The notes under the pieces were generated by a model. The model ran no database searches. It was not told the origin of the DNA and saw nothing but the letters and a program-made list of their open reading frames with translations. Shown here piece after piece: positions 8,821 to 17,659 of a stretch of 64,000 bases of DNA (within the stretch, counting starts at the first letter, position 1; the number at the start of each line of letters is the position of its first letter). The stretch comes from Geodermatophilus aquaeductus (lineage in GTDB: Bacteria; Actinomycetota; Actinomycetes; Mycobacteriales; Geodermatophilaceae), in the NCBI RefSeq assembly GCF_900182545.1, contig NZ_FXTJ01000002.1:620001-684000 (forward strand), written 5' to 3'. Both the position numbers and the translations under genes were made by a program.

Positions 8821-9588
8821 GTGCGCATCGCGACCTTCAACATCCTGCACGGGCGCTCACCGGAGGACGACCGGGTCGACGTCGACCGGCTCGCCGCCGC
8901 GGTGAAGACGCTGGACGCCGACGTCCTGGGACTGCAGGAGGTCGACCGGGACCAGCCCCGCTCGATGAACGCCGACCTCACCGCGGTGGCCGCCGAGGCG
9001 ATGGGTGCGGTCGACTCCCAGTTCGTGGCCGCGCTGGCCGGCACCCCCGGTGGCACGTGGATGGCGGCCACCGGCGAGGAGCAGCCCGGCTCGGCCAGTT
9101 ACGGCATCGCGCTGCTCTCGCGCTACCCGGTGGTGTCCTGGCGGGTGGTGCGGCTGCCGGCGCTGCGCGGGCGGGTGCCGGTGTGGTTCCGCGGCGCGCG
9201 GGCCCCGAAGCTGGTCGGCGACGAGCCGCGGGTCGCCGTCGCCGCGGTCCTCGACGGGCCGTCCGGGCAGTTCACCGTGACCTGCACGCACCTGTCGTTC
9301 ATCCCGGGCTGGAACTCCCTGCAGCTGCGCCGGCTGGTGCGGTCGCTGGCCGGCACCCGCGAGCCGCTCGTCGTCCTGGGTGACCTCAACATGGAGCCGC
9401 GCCAGGCCGCCCGGGTCAGCGGGCTGCGGTCACTGGCGGCGGGGCACACCTTCACCGCCGACGCGCCCACCCGGCAGCTGGACCACGTCCTGGGCCGCGG
9501 CCCGGTGGCCGCCACGGGGCCGGGCGAGGTCGTGCGGCTGCCCCTGTCCGACCACCGGGCGCTGGTCGCGTCGTGCGAGGTCGGGTGA
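8821..9588 (+). CDS. Endonuclease/exonuclease/phosphatase (EEP) family hydrolase
   Basis: A 255-aa metal-dependent phosphodiesterase or phosphatase. Motifs in order: ATFNILHG (Asn7), LQEVD (Glu40, metal ligand), GDLNMEP, and C-terminal LSDHRALV with the catalytic Asp-His pair. No signal peptide, so it is cytoplasmic. I chose the GTG at 8821 because it starts directly on the conserved strand and has a GGGGA site; an upstream GTG at 8788 adds eleven unusual residues. Substrates of this fold range from DNA to phospholipids and cannot be chosen here. Confidence 0.85.
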   Translation: MRIATFNILHGRSPEDDRVDVDRLAAAVKTLDADVLGLQEVDRDQPRSMNADLTAVAAEAMGAVDSQFVAALAGTPGGTWMAATGEEQPGSASYGIALLSRYPVVSWRVVRLPALRGRVPVWFRGARAPKLVGDEPRVAVAAVLDGPSGQFTVTCTHLSFIPGWNSLQLRRLVRSLAGTREPLVVLGDLNMEPRQAARVSGLRSLAAGHTFTADAPTRQLDHVLGRGPVAATGPGEVVRLPLSDHRALVASCEVG

Positions 9589-9630
9589 CGCGGTTGGCGT
9601 CGTGACAGTGCCGGGTGTCACGATCACGGC

Positions 9631-9933
9631 ATGGCCACCTCCGTCGGCACCCGCGCGTTCACCCTGATCGCCTCGGCGGTCCGCCTGGTCGCCTCGCTCG
9701 TGGCGGTGGTGATCGTGCTGCACGCGGTGTTCACCTTCTTCGAGGCCAACCCCGCCAACACGCTGGTGTCGGCCGCCGCGGACGTGCGCCAGGGCCTGGG
9801 CTGGTTCACCGTCGACCTGTTCCGGCCGTCGGACCCGCGCGTCGGCGAGACCATCAACGCCGCGATCGCCGCCCTGGTGTGGGTCGTCGTCGGCAACGTG
9901 GTGTCGAAGCTGCTGGTGAGGCTGGCGCCCTAG
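9631..9933 (+). CDS. Small two-TM membrane protein
   Basis: A 100-aa protein with two hydrophobic helices (about residues 13-36 and 77-95) separated by a loop with conserved-looking [17 protein letters not shown] do not recognise the family. ATG start; CACGAT lies six bases upstream and could be the -10 of a leaderless transcript. The stop overlaps that of the convergent acyl-CoA ligase by four bases (CTAG). Confidence 0.72.
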   Translation: MATSVGTRAFTLIASAVRLVASLVAVVIVLHAVFTFFEANPANTLVSAAADVRQGLGWFTVDLFRPSDPRVGETINAAIAALVWVVVGNVVSKLLVRLAP

Positions 9934-11585
9934 GCGTTGCGGACCGCCGCGGCGGCCTCCAGGCCCAGCTCCTGCACCGACACCTCGCGCATCTCGACCT
10001 TGCGGACCTTGCCGGTCACGGTCATCGGGAACGCCTCGACGACCTTGACGTAGCGCGGGACCTTGTAGTGCGCGAGCTTGCCGGCGCAGAACTCCCGCAG
10101 CGCCTCCGGGGTGAGCGGCTCGGCACCCTCCCGCAGCCGCACCCAGGCCATGAGCTCCTCGCCGTAGCGCTCGTCGGGGACGCCGATCACCTGGGCGTCG
10201 ACGACGTCGGGGTGGGTGTAGAGGAACTCCTCCACCTCGCGCGGGTACACGTTCTCCCCGCCGCGGATGACCATGTCCTTGATCCGGCCGACGATGTTGA
10301 GGTAGCCGGCCTCGTCCATGACGGCGAGGTCGCCGGTGTGCATCCAGCGAGCGGCGTCGATGACCTCGGCGGTCTTCCCCGGCTCGTCCCAGTAGCCGAG
10401 CATCACCGAGTAGCCGCGGGTGCAGAACTCGCCGGGAGTGCCGCGCGGCACGGTGATGCCGGTCTCGGGGTCGACGACCTTGACCTCCAGGTGCGGGTGC
10501 ACCCGGCCGACGGTGGAGGTGCGGCGGTCGAGGTCGTCGTCGGCGCCGGTCTGGGTGGAGACCGGGCTGGTCTCGGTCATGCCGTAGCAGATGGTCACCT
10601 CGGTCATGCCCATCTCGGCGACCACCCGCTTCATCACCTCCACCGGGCACGGCGAGCCGGCCATGATGCCGGTGCGCAGGCTGGAGAGGTCGTAGGTGCC
10701 GAAGTCGGGCAGCGCCAGTTCGGCGATGAACATCGTCGGGACGCCGTAGAGGGAGGTGCAGCGCTCCTCCTGCACCGCCCGCAGCGTGGCCGCCGGGTCG
10801 AACGCGGGCGCCGGGATGACCATCGTGGCGCCGTGGCTGGTGGCCCCGAGGTTGCCCATCCCCATGCCGAAGCAGTGGTAGTAGGGCACCGGGATGCAGA
10901 TCCGGTCGGCCTCGGTGTAGCCGCAGCCCTCGCCCACGAAGAAGCCGTTGTTGAGCAGGTTGTGGTGGCTGAGCGTGGCGCCCTTCGGGAAGCCGGTCGT
11001 CCCCGACGTGTACTGGATGTTGATCGGGTCGTCGGGCGAGAGCTCGGCGGCGCGGCGCTCCAGCAGGCCGCGGTCGGCGGCTCGGCCGGTGGCCAGCAGC
11101 TGCTCCCACTCCGGGTCGCCGAGGAACAGGACCTCGCGCAGCTCGGGGCAGTCGCCCCGGACCTCGGCCACCATCGCCCGGTAGTCGCTCGTCCTGAACT
11201 CCGGCGCCGCGACCAGCACCGAGATCCCGGCCTGCTTCAGCACGAACGCCAGCTCGTGGGTGCGGTAGGCCGGGTTGATGTTGACCAGGACGGCACCGAG
11301 CTTGGCGGTGCCGTACTGGACGAAGACCCACTCGGCGCAGTTGGGCGCCCAGATGCCGACGCGGTCGCCCTTCTGCACGCGGAGGGCGTCCAGGCCGAGG
11401 GCGCAGGCGTCGACGTCGGCGACCAGCTGCGGATAGGTCCAGCGGCGGCCGGTGACGCACTCGACGAGCGCCTCGTGGTCGCCGACCCGCGCTGCCGTCC
11501 GGTCGAGGTCGGCCCCGATCGTGTCCCCCAGCAGGGGGACGGTGGAGGTGCCGCTGGCGTAGGACGGCAGCGCGGGGGTGCTCAC
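9930..11585 (-). CDS. Medium/long-chain acyl-CoA ligase (AMP-binding)
   Basis: A 551-aa ANL-superfamily enzyme that activates a carboxylate as acyl-AMP and transfers it to CoA. Visible motifs: [11 protein letters not shown] (192-202), the [10 protein letters not shown] adenine-binding motif, [27 protein letters not shown] and the hinge [16 protein letters not shown], then the C-terminal catalytic lysine in MTVTGKVRK. Full length and intact. The GTG start overlaps the stop of the 75-aa gene by four bases. Chain length is not determined; sequence style resembles FadD35-type enzymes that take medium chains. Confidence 0.93.
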   Translation of the reverse strand: MSTPALPSYASGTSTVPLLGDTIGADLDRTAARVGDHEALVECVTGRRWTYPQLVADVDACALGLDALRVQKGDRVGIWAPNCAEWVFVQYGTAKLGAVLVNINPAYRTHELAFVLKQAGISVLVAAPEFRTSDYRAMVAEVRGDCPELREVLFLGDPEWEQLLATGRAADRGLLERRAAELSPDDPINIQYTSGTTGFPKGATLSHHNLLNNGFFVGEGCGYTEADRICIPVPYYHCFGMGMGNLGATSHGATMVIPAPAFDPAATLRAVQEERCTSLYGVPTMFIAELALPDFGTYDLSSLRTGIMAGSPCPVEVMKRVVAEMGMTEVTICYGMTETSPVSTQTGADDDLDRRTSTVGRVHPHLEVKVVDPETGITVPRGTPGEFCTRGYSVMLGYWDEPGKTAEVIDAARWMHTGDLAVMDEAGYLNIVGRIKDMVIRGGENVYPREVEEFLYTHPDVVDAQVIGVPDERYGEELMAWVRLREGAEPLTPEALREFCAGKLAHYKVPRYVKVVEAFPMTVTGKVRKVEMREVSVQELGLEAAAAVRNA

Positions 11586-11809
11586 GGCCGCCGGTTCTCG
11601 GGCAGCTGCACCCCGGCCCGGTTGGGCTTGTCCGTGGGGTGGGCGTAGCGGATCCGGTCGACCGGCAGCGGGAAGCTGTGGTCCTCACCGAACGGTGAGA
11701 GCCCACCGGCCATCTCGCTGATCAGCTCGGTCACCGGCGGGCCGGCGTCCTCCGACTGGCCCCAGGTGGGCTCCACCAGGTGGGCGTGCTTCTCCTTGCG
11801 CTTGGCCAT
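11582..11809 (-). CDS. Conserved small protein, 75 aa, unknown
   Basis: A 75-residue hydrophilic protein starting [18 protein letters not shown]. The start is well supported by GGAGG four bases upstream. The sequence has no membrane segment or known motif; it contains Pro/Gly-rich loops ([20 protein letters not shown]). The stop overlaps the acyl-CoA ligase start, so it is the first gene of that two-gene operon and may be related to its use. Function unknown. Confidence 0.75.
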   Translation of the reverse strand: MAKRKEKHAHLVEPTWGQSEDAGPPVTELISEMAGGLSPFGEDHSFPLPVDRIRYAHPTDKPNRAGVQLPENRRP

Positions 11810-11906
11810 CTCGCCTCCGTGCATCGGGCGCACCCGGCGGTGCGCGCGTCGCCGCCATTCTGTCGGCTGGCTGGTCCTACCCGCACCAGCCCCGCTCTCC
11901 CGTGTC

Positions 11907-12440
11907 TCAGCGGGACGGGCGCCGGGCCGAGCGCGCGCCGTACAGGGTCGGCAGCCCCTCGGCGGTGAGCACCCACTGCCCGGTGCCCACGGGCGCGAGC
12001 CGCACCTCCCCGCCGTCGAGCCCCTGCACCTGGCGGGTGCGCCAGACCGAGGTGCTGACCAGCCGCAGCCGCACCGGCTCGTGGGTGGGGTCCCACTCGT
12101 CGAAGCCCTCGGGCTCGAAGGCGACGATGGCCGGCCCCGCGATGCGCAGCAGCCCGCGCTGCCACGGCACGGCGGAGAGCGCCCGCCGCCAGCGCAGCGC
12201 CCGGGCCAGCGCGCCGGCACCGGCGAACGCCGCCACCGCCCCACCGATCACCAGGACGACGACGACCATCCCGGCCAGCGGCACCGGGCGCCCGCGGTCC
12301 TCGGCCAGGCTGACGGCGACGGCGCCGAGCAGCACGGCCAGCACGACGGCGATGACGCCCCCGGCGAGCCAGCGCAGCGCACCGGCCCGGTAGCCCTCGA
12401 GCGCGGACCGGGTGTGCGGGTCGTCGGCGGCCGGCTGCAC
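11907..12440 (-). CDS. Two-TM membrane protein of unknown function
   Basis: A 177-aa protein. Helices at about residues 26-45 and 54-78 form a hairpin; the following 95 residues look like a small cytoplasmic beta domain (LSAVPWQRGLLRIAGPA, EPVRLRLVSTSVWRTRQVQ), in style like bacterial PH-like domains. The GTG start lies 65 bases from the divergent helicase-associated gene. No function can be assigned. Confidence 0.7.
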   Translation of the reverse strand: MQPAADDPHTRSALEGYRAGALRWLAGGVIAVVLAVLLGAVAVSLAEDRGRPVPLAGMVVVVLVIGGAVAAFAGAGALARALRWRRALSAVPWQRGLLRIAGPAIVAFEPEGFDEWDPTHEPVRLRLVSTSVWRTRQVQGLDGGEVRLAPVGTGQWVLTAEGLPTLYGARSARRPSR

Positions 12441-12492
12441 GCCCCGATGATCCCAGGCCCGGCCTCCGGGGCAGCACCTGCGGCAACGGACG

Positions 12493-12498
12493 TAACGT
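12493..12498 (+). promoter_or_regulatory. Putative -10 box (TAACGT) of leaderless transcript
   Basis: TAACGT is followed by seven bases and the ATG at 12506. This supports that start over the GTG at 12497, which would lie inside the promoter. Confidence 0.45.
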
Positions 12499-12505
12499 GG
12501 TCCGG

Positions 12506-14767
12506 ATGCCTGCCGACCGACCCGCCACGCTGGCCGCGTGGCTGCGCACCCGCAGCGACGCCCAGCTGGCCGCGCTGCTGGCCGCGCGGCCCGACGTGGC
12601 CCGGCCCGCGCCCTCCGACGTCGTCGCGCTGGCCAGCCGGCTGGCGGTGCCGGTCTCTGTGGACCGGGCGCTCGACGACCTCGACGCCGCGACCCTGCAG
12701 GTGCTCGACGTCGTGCTGCTCGCGCCGACCGACGGCGTCCCCGCCGAGGACGTGCACGCCGCGCTGCCCGGGCTGCCCGCCGACGTCGTCGACGCGGCGG
12801 TCGAGCGCCTGACGGTGCGGGCGCTGCTGTGGGGCGAGGACGTCCTGCACGCCCCCGACCAGGTGCGCCGCGCCGTCCGCCACCCCGCGGGTCTCGGCCG
12901 CCGGGCCGTCGACCTGCGGGTGACCCTGCCGGCGGACCTGCCCGCCGCCGTGGGTGCCCTGGACCCCGCCGAGCGCGAGGTGCTCGAGCGGCTGGCCGGC
13001 GACCGCCCGGTCGGCCACCTGCCCGAGACCGGCGGCCCCGGCGCCTCCCCGGCCCGGCGGCTGCTGCAGGCGGGGCTGCTGGCGCGCATCGACGCGCTCA
13101 ACGTCGAGCTCCCCCGCGAGATCGGCCTGCTGCTGCGCGGCGGCCTGCCCTACGGCCCGCCGCGGCTGCGCCCCGAGCCGGCCGCCGTCGAGCGGGACGC
13201 CGCCGTCGTCGACCGGCAGGCGGCGGGCGCGGCGCTGGAGGTGGTGGGGCGGGTCGGTGAACTGCTGGCGGTACTCGAGGAGGAGCCGGCCGGGCTGCTG
13301 CGCAGCGGCGGGGTCGCCGTCCGGGACCGCAAGCGGCTGGCGAAGGCGCTGACGGTGTCGGAGGCCGACGCCGGCTGGCTGCTGGAGCTCGCCTTCGCCG
13401 CGGGGCTGCTCGACGTCGGCGGACCGCACCGCGACGAGTGGCTGCCCACCCGCGGCTACGACCTGTGGCGCGAGCAGCCGCTGCCCGACCGGTGGGGCGC
13501 GCTGGCCGCCGGCTGGCTGGAGAGCACGCGGCTGCCCTCGCTGGTCGGGTCGCGGGACATGGCCGGCAAGGCGGTCAACGCGCTGTCCCCCGACCTCGTG
13601 CGGCACACCGCGCCGGCGATCCGCCGCTCCGCGCTGGCCGCGCTCCTCGACTCCCCGCCCGGTCGCGGGCTGGCCCCCGACGACCTGGTGGCGCTGCTGC
13701 GCTGGCGCACCCCGCGGCGGGCCGACCGCCTGGCTCCCGTGCCGGACATGCTGGCCGAGGCCGGGCGGATCGGCGTCCTCGTGGGCGGCGTGCTGTCCTC
13801 GGGCGGGCGCGGCCTGCTCACCCGGGGCGAGGAGGGCGCCGCCGACGGGATGCAGGGGCTGCTGCCCGAGCCGGTCGACCACGTGCTCGCCCAGCCCGAC
13901 CTCACCCTCGTCGCACCCGGCCCGCTGGTGGCCGAGCTGGCCGACACCCTCGCCGTCGTCGCCGACGTCGAGTCCTCCGGCGGGGCGACGGTGTTCCGGG
14001 TGTCGGAGTCCTCGGTCCGTCGCGCGCTGGACGCCGGGTGGTCGGCCACCGACCTGCACGACCTGTTCACCCGCGCCTCGCGGACGCCGGTGCCGCAGGC
14101 GCTGGACTACCTCGTCGACGACGTCGCGCGGCAGCACGGCCGGCTGCGGGTCGGCGCCATCGAGTGCTACGTCCGCTCCGACGACCACGGCCTGCTCTCG
14201 CAAGTGCTCGGCGACCGGCGGACGGCGGCGGCCGAGCTGCGCCGACTGGCCCCCGGCGTGCTGGTCAGCGGGCTCGGCGCCGACGAGGTGCTCACCGTGC
14301 TGCGGCAGGCCGGGTACGCCCCGGCCGGGGAGTCGCCGGGCGGCGCGGTGCTCACCCGCCCGCCGGCCCGGCCACGCGCCGCCGGCCGGCGCCCCGGGCC
14401 ACCGCCGTCGGCGGCGGGCCGCCCGCTCACCGAGGCGGAGGCCGAGGCCACCGTCCGCGAGATCCGGGCCGGCGACGCCGCGCTGGCCGCCCGCCCGGCG
14501 ACGCCCGTGCGGCAGGTCCCCGGGGTCACCACCGCGGGCACGCTGGAGCTGCTGTCCCGCGCGATCCGCGAGGGCATCCCCGTGTGGCTGGGCTACGTCG
14601 ACGCCCAGGGCAGCGGCAGCCAGCGCGTGGTGCAGCCGGTGTCACTGGCCGGTGGTTTCCTCCAGGGGTGGGACGAGCGCCGGCACGAGAACCGCACCTT
14701 CGCGGTGCACCGGATCACCTCGGTGGCGCTGGTCGACGAGGAAGCACCGGCCGCCGGCAACGGTTGA
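12506..14767 (+). CDS. Helicase-associated protein (Helicase_C_3 / XPB-partner)
   Basis: A 753-aa protein encoded just before the XPB helicase, as in other actinobacteria (compare the M. tuberculosis pair Rv0862c-Rv0861c). The N-terminal part (about 1-330) is a string of short winged-helix-like alpha repeats; about 370-480 contains GVLVGGVLSSGGRGLL, and about 500-560 EPVDHVLAQPDLTLVAPG, the conserved Helicase_C_3 core. A WYL-like C-terminal piece has RAIREGIPVWLGYVDAQGS and ENRTFAVHRITSVAL. No Walker motifs, so it is not itself an ATPase. It probably works with the helicase in DNA repair. Start chosen by the leaderless -10 box. Confidence 0.85.
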   Translation: MPADRPATLAAWLRTRSDAQLAALLAARPDVARPAPSDVVALASRLAVPVSVDRALDDLDAATLQVLDVVLLAPTDGVPAEDVHAALPGLPADVVDAAVERLTVRALLWGEDVLHAPDQVRRAVRHPAGLGRRAVDLRVTLPADLPAAVGALDPAEREVLERLAGDRPVGHLPETGGPGASPARRLLQAGLLARIDALNVELPREIGLLLRGGLPYGPPRLRPEPAAVERDAAVVDRQAAGAALEVVGRVGELLAVLEEEPAGLLRSGGVAVRDRKRLAKALTVSEADAGWLLELAFAAGLLDVGGPHRDEWLPTRGYDLWREQPLPDRWGALAAGWLESTRLPSLVGSRDMAGKAVNALSPDLVRHTAPAIRRSALAALLDSPPGRGLAPDDLVALLRWRTPRRADRLAPVPDMLAEAGRIGVLVGGVLSSGGRGLLTRGEEGAADGMQGLLPEPVDHVLAQPDLTLVAPGPLVAELADTLAVVADVESSGGATVFRVSESSVRRALDAGWSATDLHDLFTRASRTPVPQALDYLVDDVARQHGRLRVGAIECYVRSDDHGLLSQVLGDRRTAAAELRRLAPGVLVSGLGADEVLTVLRQAGYAPAGESPGGAVLTRPPARPRAAGRRPGPPPSAAGRPLTEAEAEATVREIRAGDAALAARPATPVRQVPGVTTAGTLELLSRAIREGIPVWLGYVDAQGSGSQRVVQPVSLAGGFLQGWDERRHENRTFAVHRITSVALVDEEAPAAGNG

Positions 14768-14809
14768 CCTGACAGACGCCCACCCTCCGAGGAGAGGCAA
14801 CCCATCCCC

Positions 14810-16495
14810 GTGAACGACGGACCCCTCATCGTCCAGTCGGACAAGACGCTGCTGCTCGAGGTCGACCACCCGGCGGCGCGCGAGTGCCGCGCGGCCATCG
14901 CCCCTTTCGCCGAGCTCGAGCGCTCGCCGGAGCACGTGCACACCTACCGGGTCACCCCTCTGGCGCTGTGGAACGCGCGCGCCGCGGGGCACGACGCCGA
15001 GCAGGTCGTCGACGCGCTGGTGCGCTACTCCCGCTACCCGGTGCCGCACGCGCTGCTGGTCGACGTCGCCGACACGATGGACCGCTTCGGCCGGCTGACG
15101 CTGGTCAACCACCCGGTGCACGGGCTCACGCTGGCCACCACCGACCGCGCGGTGCTCGAGGAGATCATCCGCTCCAAGCGGGTGGCGCCGATGCTCGGTG
15201 CGCGGATCGACCCCGACACCGTCGTCGTCCACCCCTCCGAGCGTGGGCGGCTCAAGCAGGCGCTGCTCAAGGTCGGCTGGCCGGCCGAGGACCTCGCCGG
15301 CTACGTCGACGGCCAGGCGCACCCGATCGAGCTCGACCAGGCCGGCTGGCACCTGCGCGACTACCAGCAGGAGGCCGTCGAGGGCTTCTGGGCCGGCGGC
15401 TCGGGCGTCGTCGTCCTGCCCTGTGGCGCCGGCAAGACGCTGGTCGGCGCCGCGGCGATGGCGCAGGCCAAGGCGACCACGCTGATCCTGGTGACCAACA
15501 CCGTCTCGGGGCGGCAGTGGAAGCGCGAGCTGATCGCGCGCACGTCGCTGACCGAGGAGGAGATCGGCGAGTACTCCGGTGAGCGCAAGGAGATCCGCCC
15601 GGTCACCATCGCGACCTACCAGGTGATGACCACCCGCCGGAAGGGCGAGTACCGGCACCTGGACCTCTTCGACGCCCAGGACTGGGGCCTGATCGTCTAC
15701 GACGAGGTGCACCTGCTGCCCGCGCCGATCTTCCGGCTCACCGCCGACCTGCAGTCCCGCCGCCGGCTGGGCCTGACGGCCACGCTGGTGCGCGAGGACG
15801 GGCGCGAGGACGACGTCTTCTCCCTCATCGGGCCCAAGCGCTACGACGCGCCCTGGAAGGACATCGAGTCCCAGGGCTACATCGCGCCGGCCGAGTGCAT
15901 CGAGGTGCGGGTCGGCCTCGACGACGAGGAGCGGATGACCTACGCGGTCGCCGAGCCCGAGGAGCGGTACCGGATCGCGGCGACGGCGACGTCGAAGCTG
16001 CCGGTGATCCGGCGGGTGCTCGACCGGCACCCCGACGAGCAGAAGCTGGTGATCGGGGCCTACCTCGACCAGCTCGACGAGCTCGGCCGGGCGCTGGACG
16101 CGCCGGTCATCCAGGGGTCGACGACGAACAAGGAGCGGGAGCGGCTGTTCCAGGCGTTCCGCACCGGCGAGATCAAGACGCTGGTCGTCTCCAAGGTCGC
16201 GAACTTCTCGATCGACCTGCCCGAGGCCGCCGTCGCCGTCCAGGTGTCGGGCACCTTCGGGTCGCGGCAGGAGGAGGCCCAGCGGCTGGGCCGGGTGCTC
16301 CGCCCCAAGGCCGACGGCCGGCAGGCGCACTTCTACACGGTGGTCAGCCGCGACACCCTCGACGCCGAGTACGCCGCCCACCGGCAGCGCTTCCTCGCCG
16401 AGCAGGGCTACGCGTACACGATCGTCGACGCCGCCGACCTGGCCGGTCCCGGTGAGGTCAACGGCCCGGACTGGGTCGACGAGCCCGCCGACTGA
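14810..16495 (+). CDS. DNA repair helicase XPB (SF2)
   Basis: A 561-aa ATP-dependent 3'-5' DNA helicase like archaeal and mycobacterial XPB. Motifs: Walker A PCGAGKT (204-210), DEVH (298-301), LGLTAT (320-325), the XPB-specific RED motif in LVREDGRE (326-333), and motif VI RLGRVLRPK. N-terminal 150 residues form the damage-recognition-like domain. GTG start at 14810 with AGGAGAGG about 14 bases upstream, rather far. It is 42 bases behind its Helicase_C_3 partner. The stop codon lies inside a strong hairpin shared with the convergent gene. Confidence 0.95.
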   Translation: MNDGPLIVQSDKTLLLEVDHPAARECRAAIAPFAELERSPEHVHTYRVTPLALWNARAAGHDAEQVVDALVRYSRYPVPHALLVDVADTMDRFGRLTLVNHPVHGLTLATTDRAVLEEIIRSKRVAPMLGARIDPDTVVVHPSERGRLKQALLKVGWPAEDLAGYVDGQAHPIELDQAGWHLRDYQQEAVEGFWAGGSGVVVLPCGAGKTLVGAAAMAQAKATTLILVTNTVSGRQWKRELIARTSLTEEEIGEYSGERKEIRPVTIATYQVMTTRRKGEYRHLDLFDAQDWGLIVYDEVHLLPAPIFRLTADLQSRRRLGLTATLVREDGREDDVFSLIGPKRYDAPWKDIESQGYIAPAECIEVRVGLDDEERMTYAVAEPEERYRIAATATSKLPVIRRVLDRHPDEQKLVIGAYLDQLDELGRALDAPVIQGSTTNKERERLFQAFRTGEIKTLVVSKVANFSIDLPEAAVAVQVSGTFGSRQEEAQRLGRVLRPKADGRQAHFYTVVSRDTLDAEYAAHRQRFLAEQGYAYTIVDAADLAGPGEVNGPDWVDEPAD

Positions 16496-16540
16496 GGGGT
16501 GAGTGGCCGGGGCGTTCGGCGCCCCGGCCACTCACCCCTC
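16494..16540. terminator. Bidirectional terminator hairpin containing both stop codons
   Basis: A perfect 21-bp inverted repeat with a 5-base TTCGG loop. The left arm begins within the TGA of the XPB helicase and the right arm holds the stop of the convergent 86-aa gene. No U-tract, as usual in high-GC actinobacteria. Confidence 0.85.
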
Positions 16541-16792
16541 GGTGAGCTCGTGCAGGACGTCGGCGGCGTCGGCGTTGCCCTCCTCGGCGAGCCGGCGCAG
16601 CTCGGTGAGGTCGTCGGCCTCGCTCGCCCGCTGCACGAGCTCGTCGGTAGCGTCGCGGTAGCCGAGGTCGCCCAGCCGGCGCAGCTCGGCGAGGTCGCCG
16701 CGTTCGCCCGCCAGTTCGATCAGCTCGTCGACCGCGCTGCGGTCACCCTTCGCCGCCCGCTCACGGAGTCCGGCGTACTGGGGCTCGCTCAT
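16532..16792 (-). CDS. Small acidic helical protein, 86 aa, unknown
   Basis: An 86-aa acidic protein made of short helix pairs with repeated units such as GDLAELRRLGDLGYRDATDEL and DDLTELRRLAEEGNADAADVL, reminiscent of Sel1- or HEAT-like solenoids but only about three repeats long. ATG start at 16792; only a weak AGG upstream. Divergent from the ACT gene by 17 bases. Function unknown; a protein-binding role would fit the repeats. Confidence 0.72.
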   Translation of the reverse strand: MSEPQYAGLRERAAKGDRSAVDELIELAGERGDLAELRRLGDLGYRDATDELVQRASEADDLTELRRLAEEGNADAADVLHELTEG

Positions 16793-16809
16793 GCCTGCAG
16801 GATGCTCGC

Positions 16810-17202
16810 GTGGCCGGTGAACGGGACCTCGATCGGCTGCTGCGCGGCATGGCGCCACGGCGCGCGCCCGGGACATACGTGTTCGCCACCGTCCCGGGCG
16901 ATGAGGTGCCCGCCGGCCTGACGCCGTTCGCCACGGTGCGGGAGGACGAGGGGCTGACGCTGGTCCTGCGCCGGGAGGACGCCGACGCGGCCGGCCTGCC
17001 CCACGACTTCCCCGCCGCGCGGATCACCCTGCTGGTCCGCTCCGACCTCGCGGCGGTCGGGCTCACGGCGGCCGTGAGCACCGCGCTGGCCGACGCCGGG
17101 ATCAGCTGCAACGTGCTGGCCGGGTACCACCACGACCACCTGCTGGTCCCGCTGGGCGACGCCGACCGCGCGCTCGCCCTGCTGGAGGGGCTGGCCGCGT
17201 AG
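16810..17202 (+). CDS. ACT domain protein
   Basis: A 130-aa protein with an N-terminal small domain (TYVFATVPGDEVPAGL, FATVREDEGLTLVL) and a C-terminal ACT-type beta-alpha fold (ITLLVRSDLAAVGLTAAVS, LADAGISCNVLAGYHHDHLLVP). ACT domains bind amino acids and this CASTOR-like short form has no enzyme attached. GTG start at 16810 with a possible leaderless -10 CAGGAT six bases before it. The stop is 126 bases before the guanidine-exporter gene. Ligand unknown. Confidence 0.8.
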   Translation: MAGERDLDRLLRGMAPRRAPGTYVFATVPGDEVPAGLTPFATVREDEGLTLVLRREDADAAGLPHDFPAARITLLVRSDLAAVGLTAAVSTALADAGISCNVLAGYHHDHLLVPLGDADRALALLEGLAA

Positions 17203-17272
17203 CGCGGTGTCCGGTCTCACCCGCCGGATCGGCCGGGATGTGCCACCGTGGGGGTGGGTCCGCAGCGGACCC

Positions 17273-17314
17273 CCGGACGAGCGGCGCCGTACCCGGACAG
17301 CGACAAGACGGCAG
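17273..17314 (+). ncRNA. Guanidine-III (ykkC-III) riboswitch
   Basis: The stretch carries the conserved core of the guanidine-III class: CCGGACGAG at 17273-17281, GCGCCGTACCCGG at 17284-17296 and GACAAGACGGC at 17302-17312, in the order and spacing of the Thermobifida fusca example. It ends five bases before the GGGAG Shine-Dalgarno site (17319-17323) of a Gdx/SugE-type exporter, the classic target. Such switches fold a pseudoknot on guanidinium binding and free the ribosome site. Confidence 0.9.
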
Positions 17315-17328
17315 CCTCGGGAGTCCTC

Positions 17329-17643
17329 GTGTCCTGGTTCGTGCTCGTGCTGTCCGGTGTCCTCGAGGCCGTGTGGGCGACCGCCCTCGGCCGGACCGAG
17401 GGCTTCACCCGGCTCGCACCGACCGTCGTGTTCGTGCTCGGTCTGGTCGCCAGCATGCTGGGGCTCGCGTACGCGATGCGCAGCCTCCCCGTGGGGACGG
17501 CGTACGCCGTCTGGGTGGGCATCGGGGCGGCGCTGACCGCCGGCTACGCGATGGCGTCCGGCGAGGAGCCGCTGTCGGCGCTGCGGGTGCTGCTCCTGCT
17601 CGGCATCGTCGGCTGCGTGATCGGACTCAAGCTCACGCACTGA
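17329..17643 (+). CDS. gdx: Guanidinium exporter Gdx (SugE-type SMR transporter)
   Basis: A 104-aa small multidrug resistance protein with four transmembrane helices, working as a dual-topology dimer that trades guanidinium for protons. Residues 1-27 (SWFVLVLSGVLEAVWATALG) match the Gdx/SugE subtype, with the essential Glu13 and the Trp after it. Later YAMRSLPVGTAYAVWVGIGA is the SMR signature. The GTG at 17329 has GGGAG five bases upstream and gives the family length exactly; an upstream in-frame ATG at 17248 lies within the leader. The guanidine-III riboswitch in the leader settles the substrate. Confidence 0.95.
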   Translation: MSWFVLVLSGVLEAVWATALGRTEGFTRLAPTVVFVLGLVASMLGLAYAMRSLPVGTAYAVWVGIGAALTAGYAMASGEEPLSALRVLLLLGIVGCVIGLKLTH

Positions 17644-17659
17644 GCCCGGCCTGCCCCAC

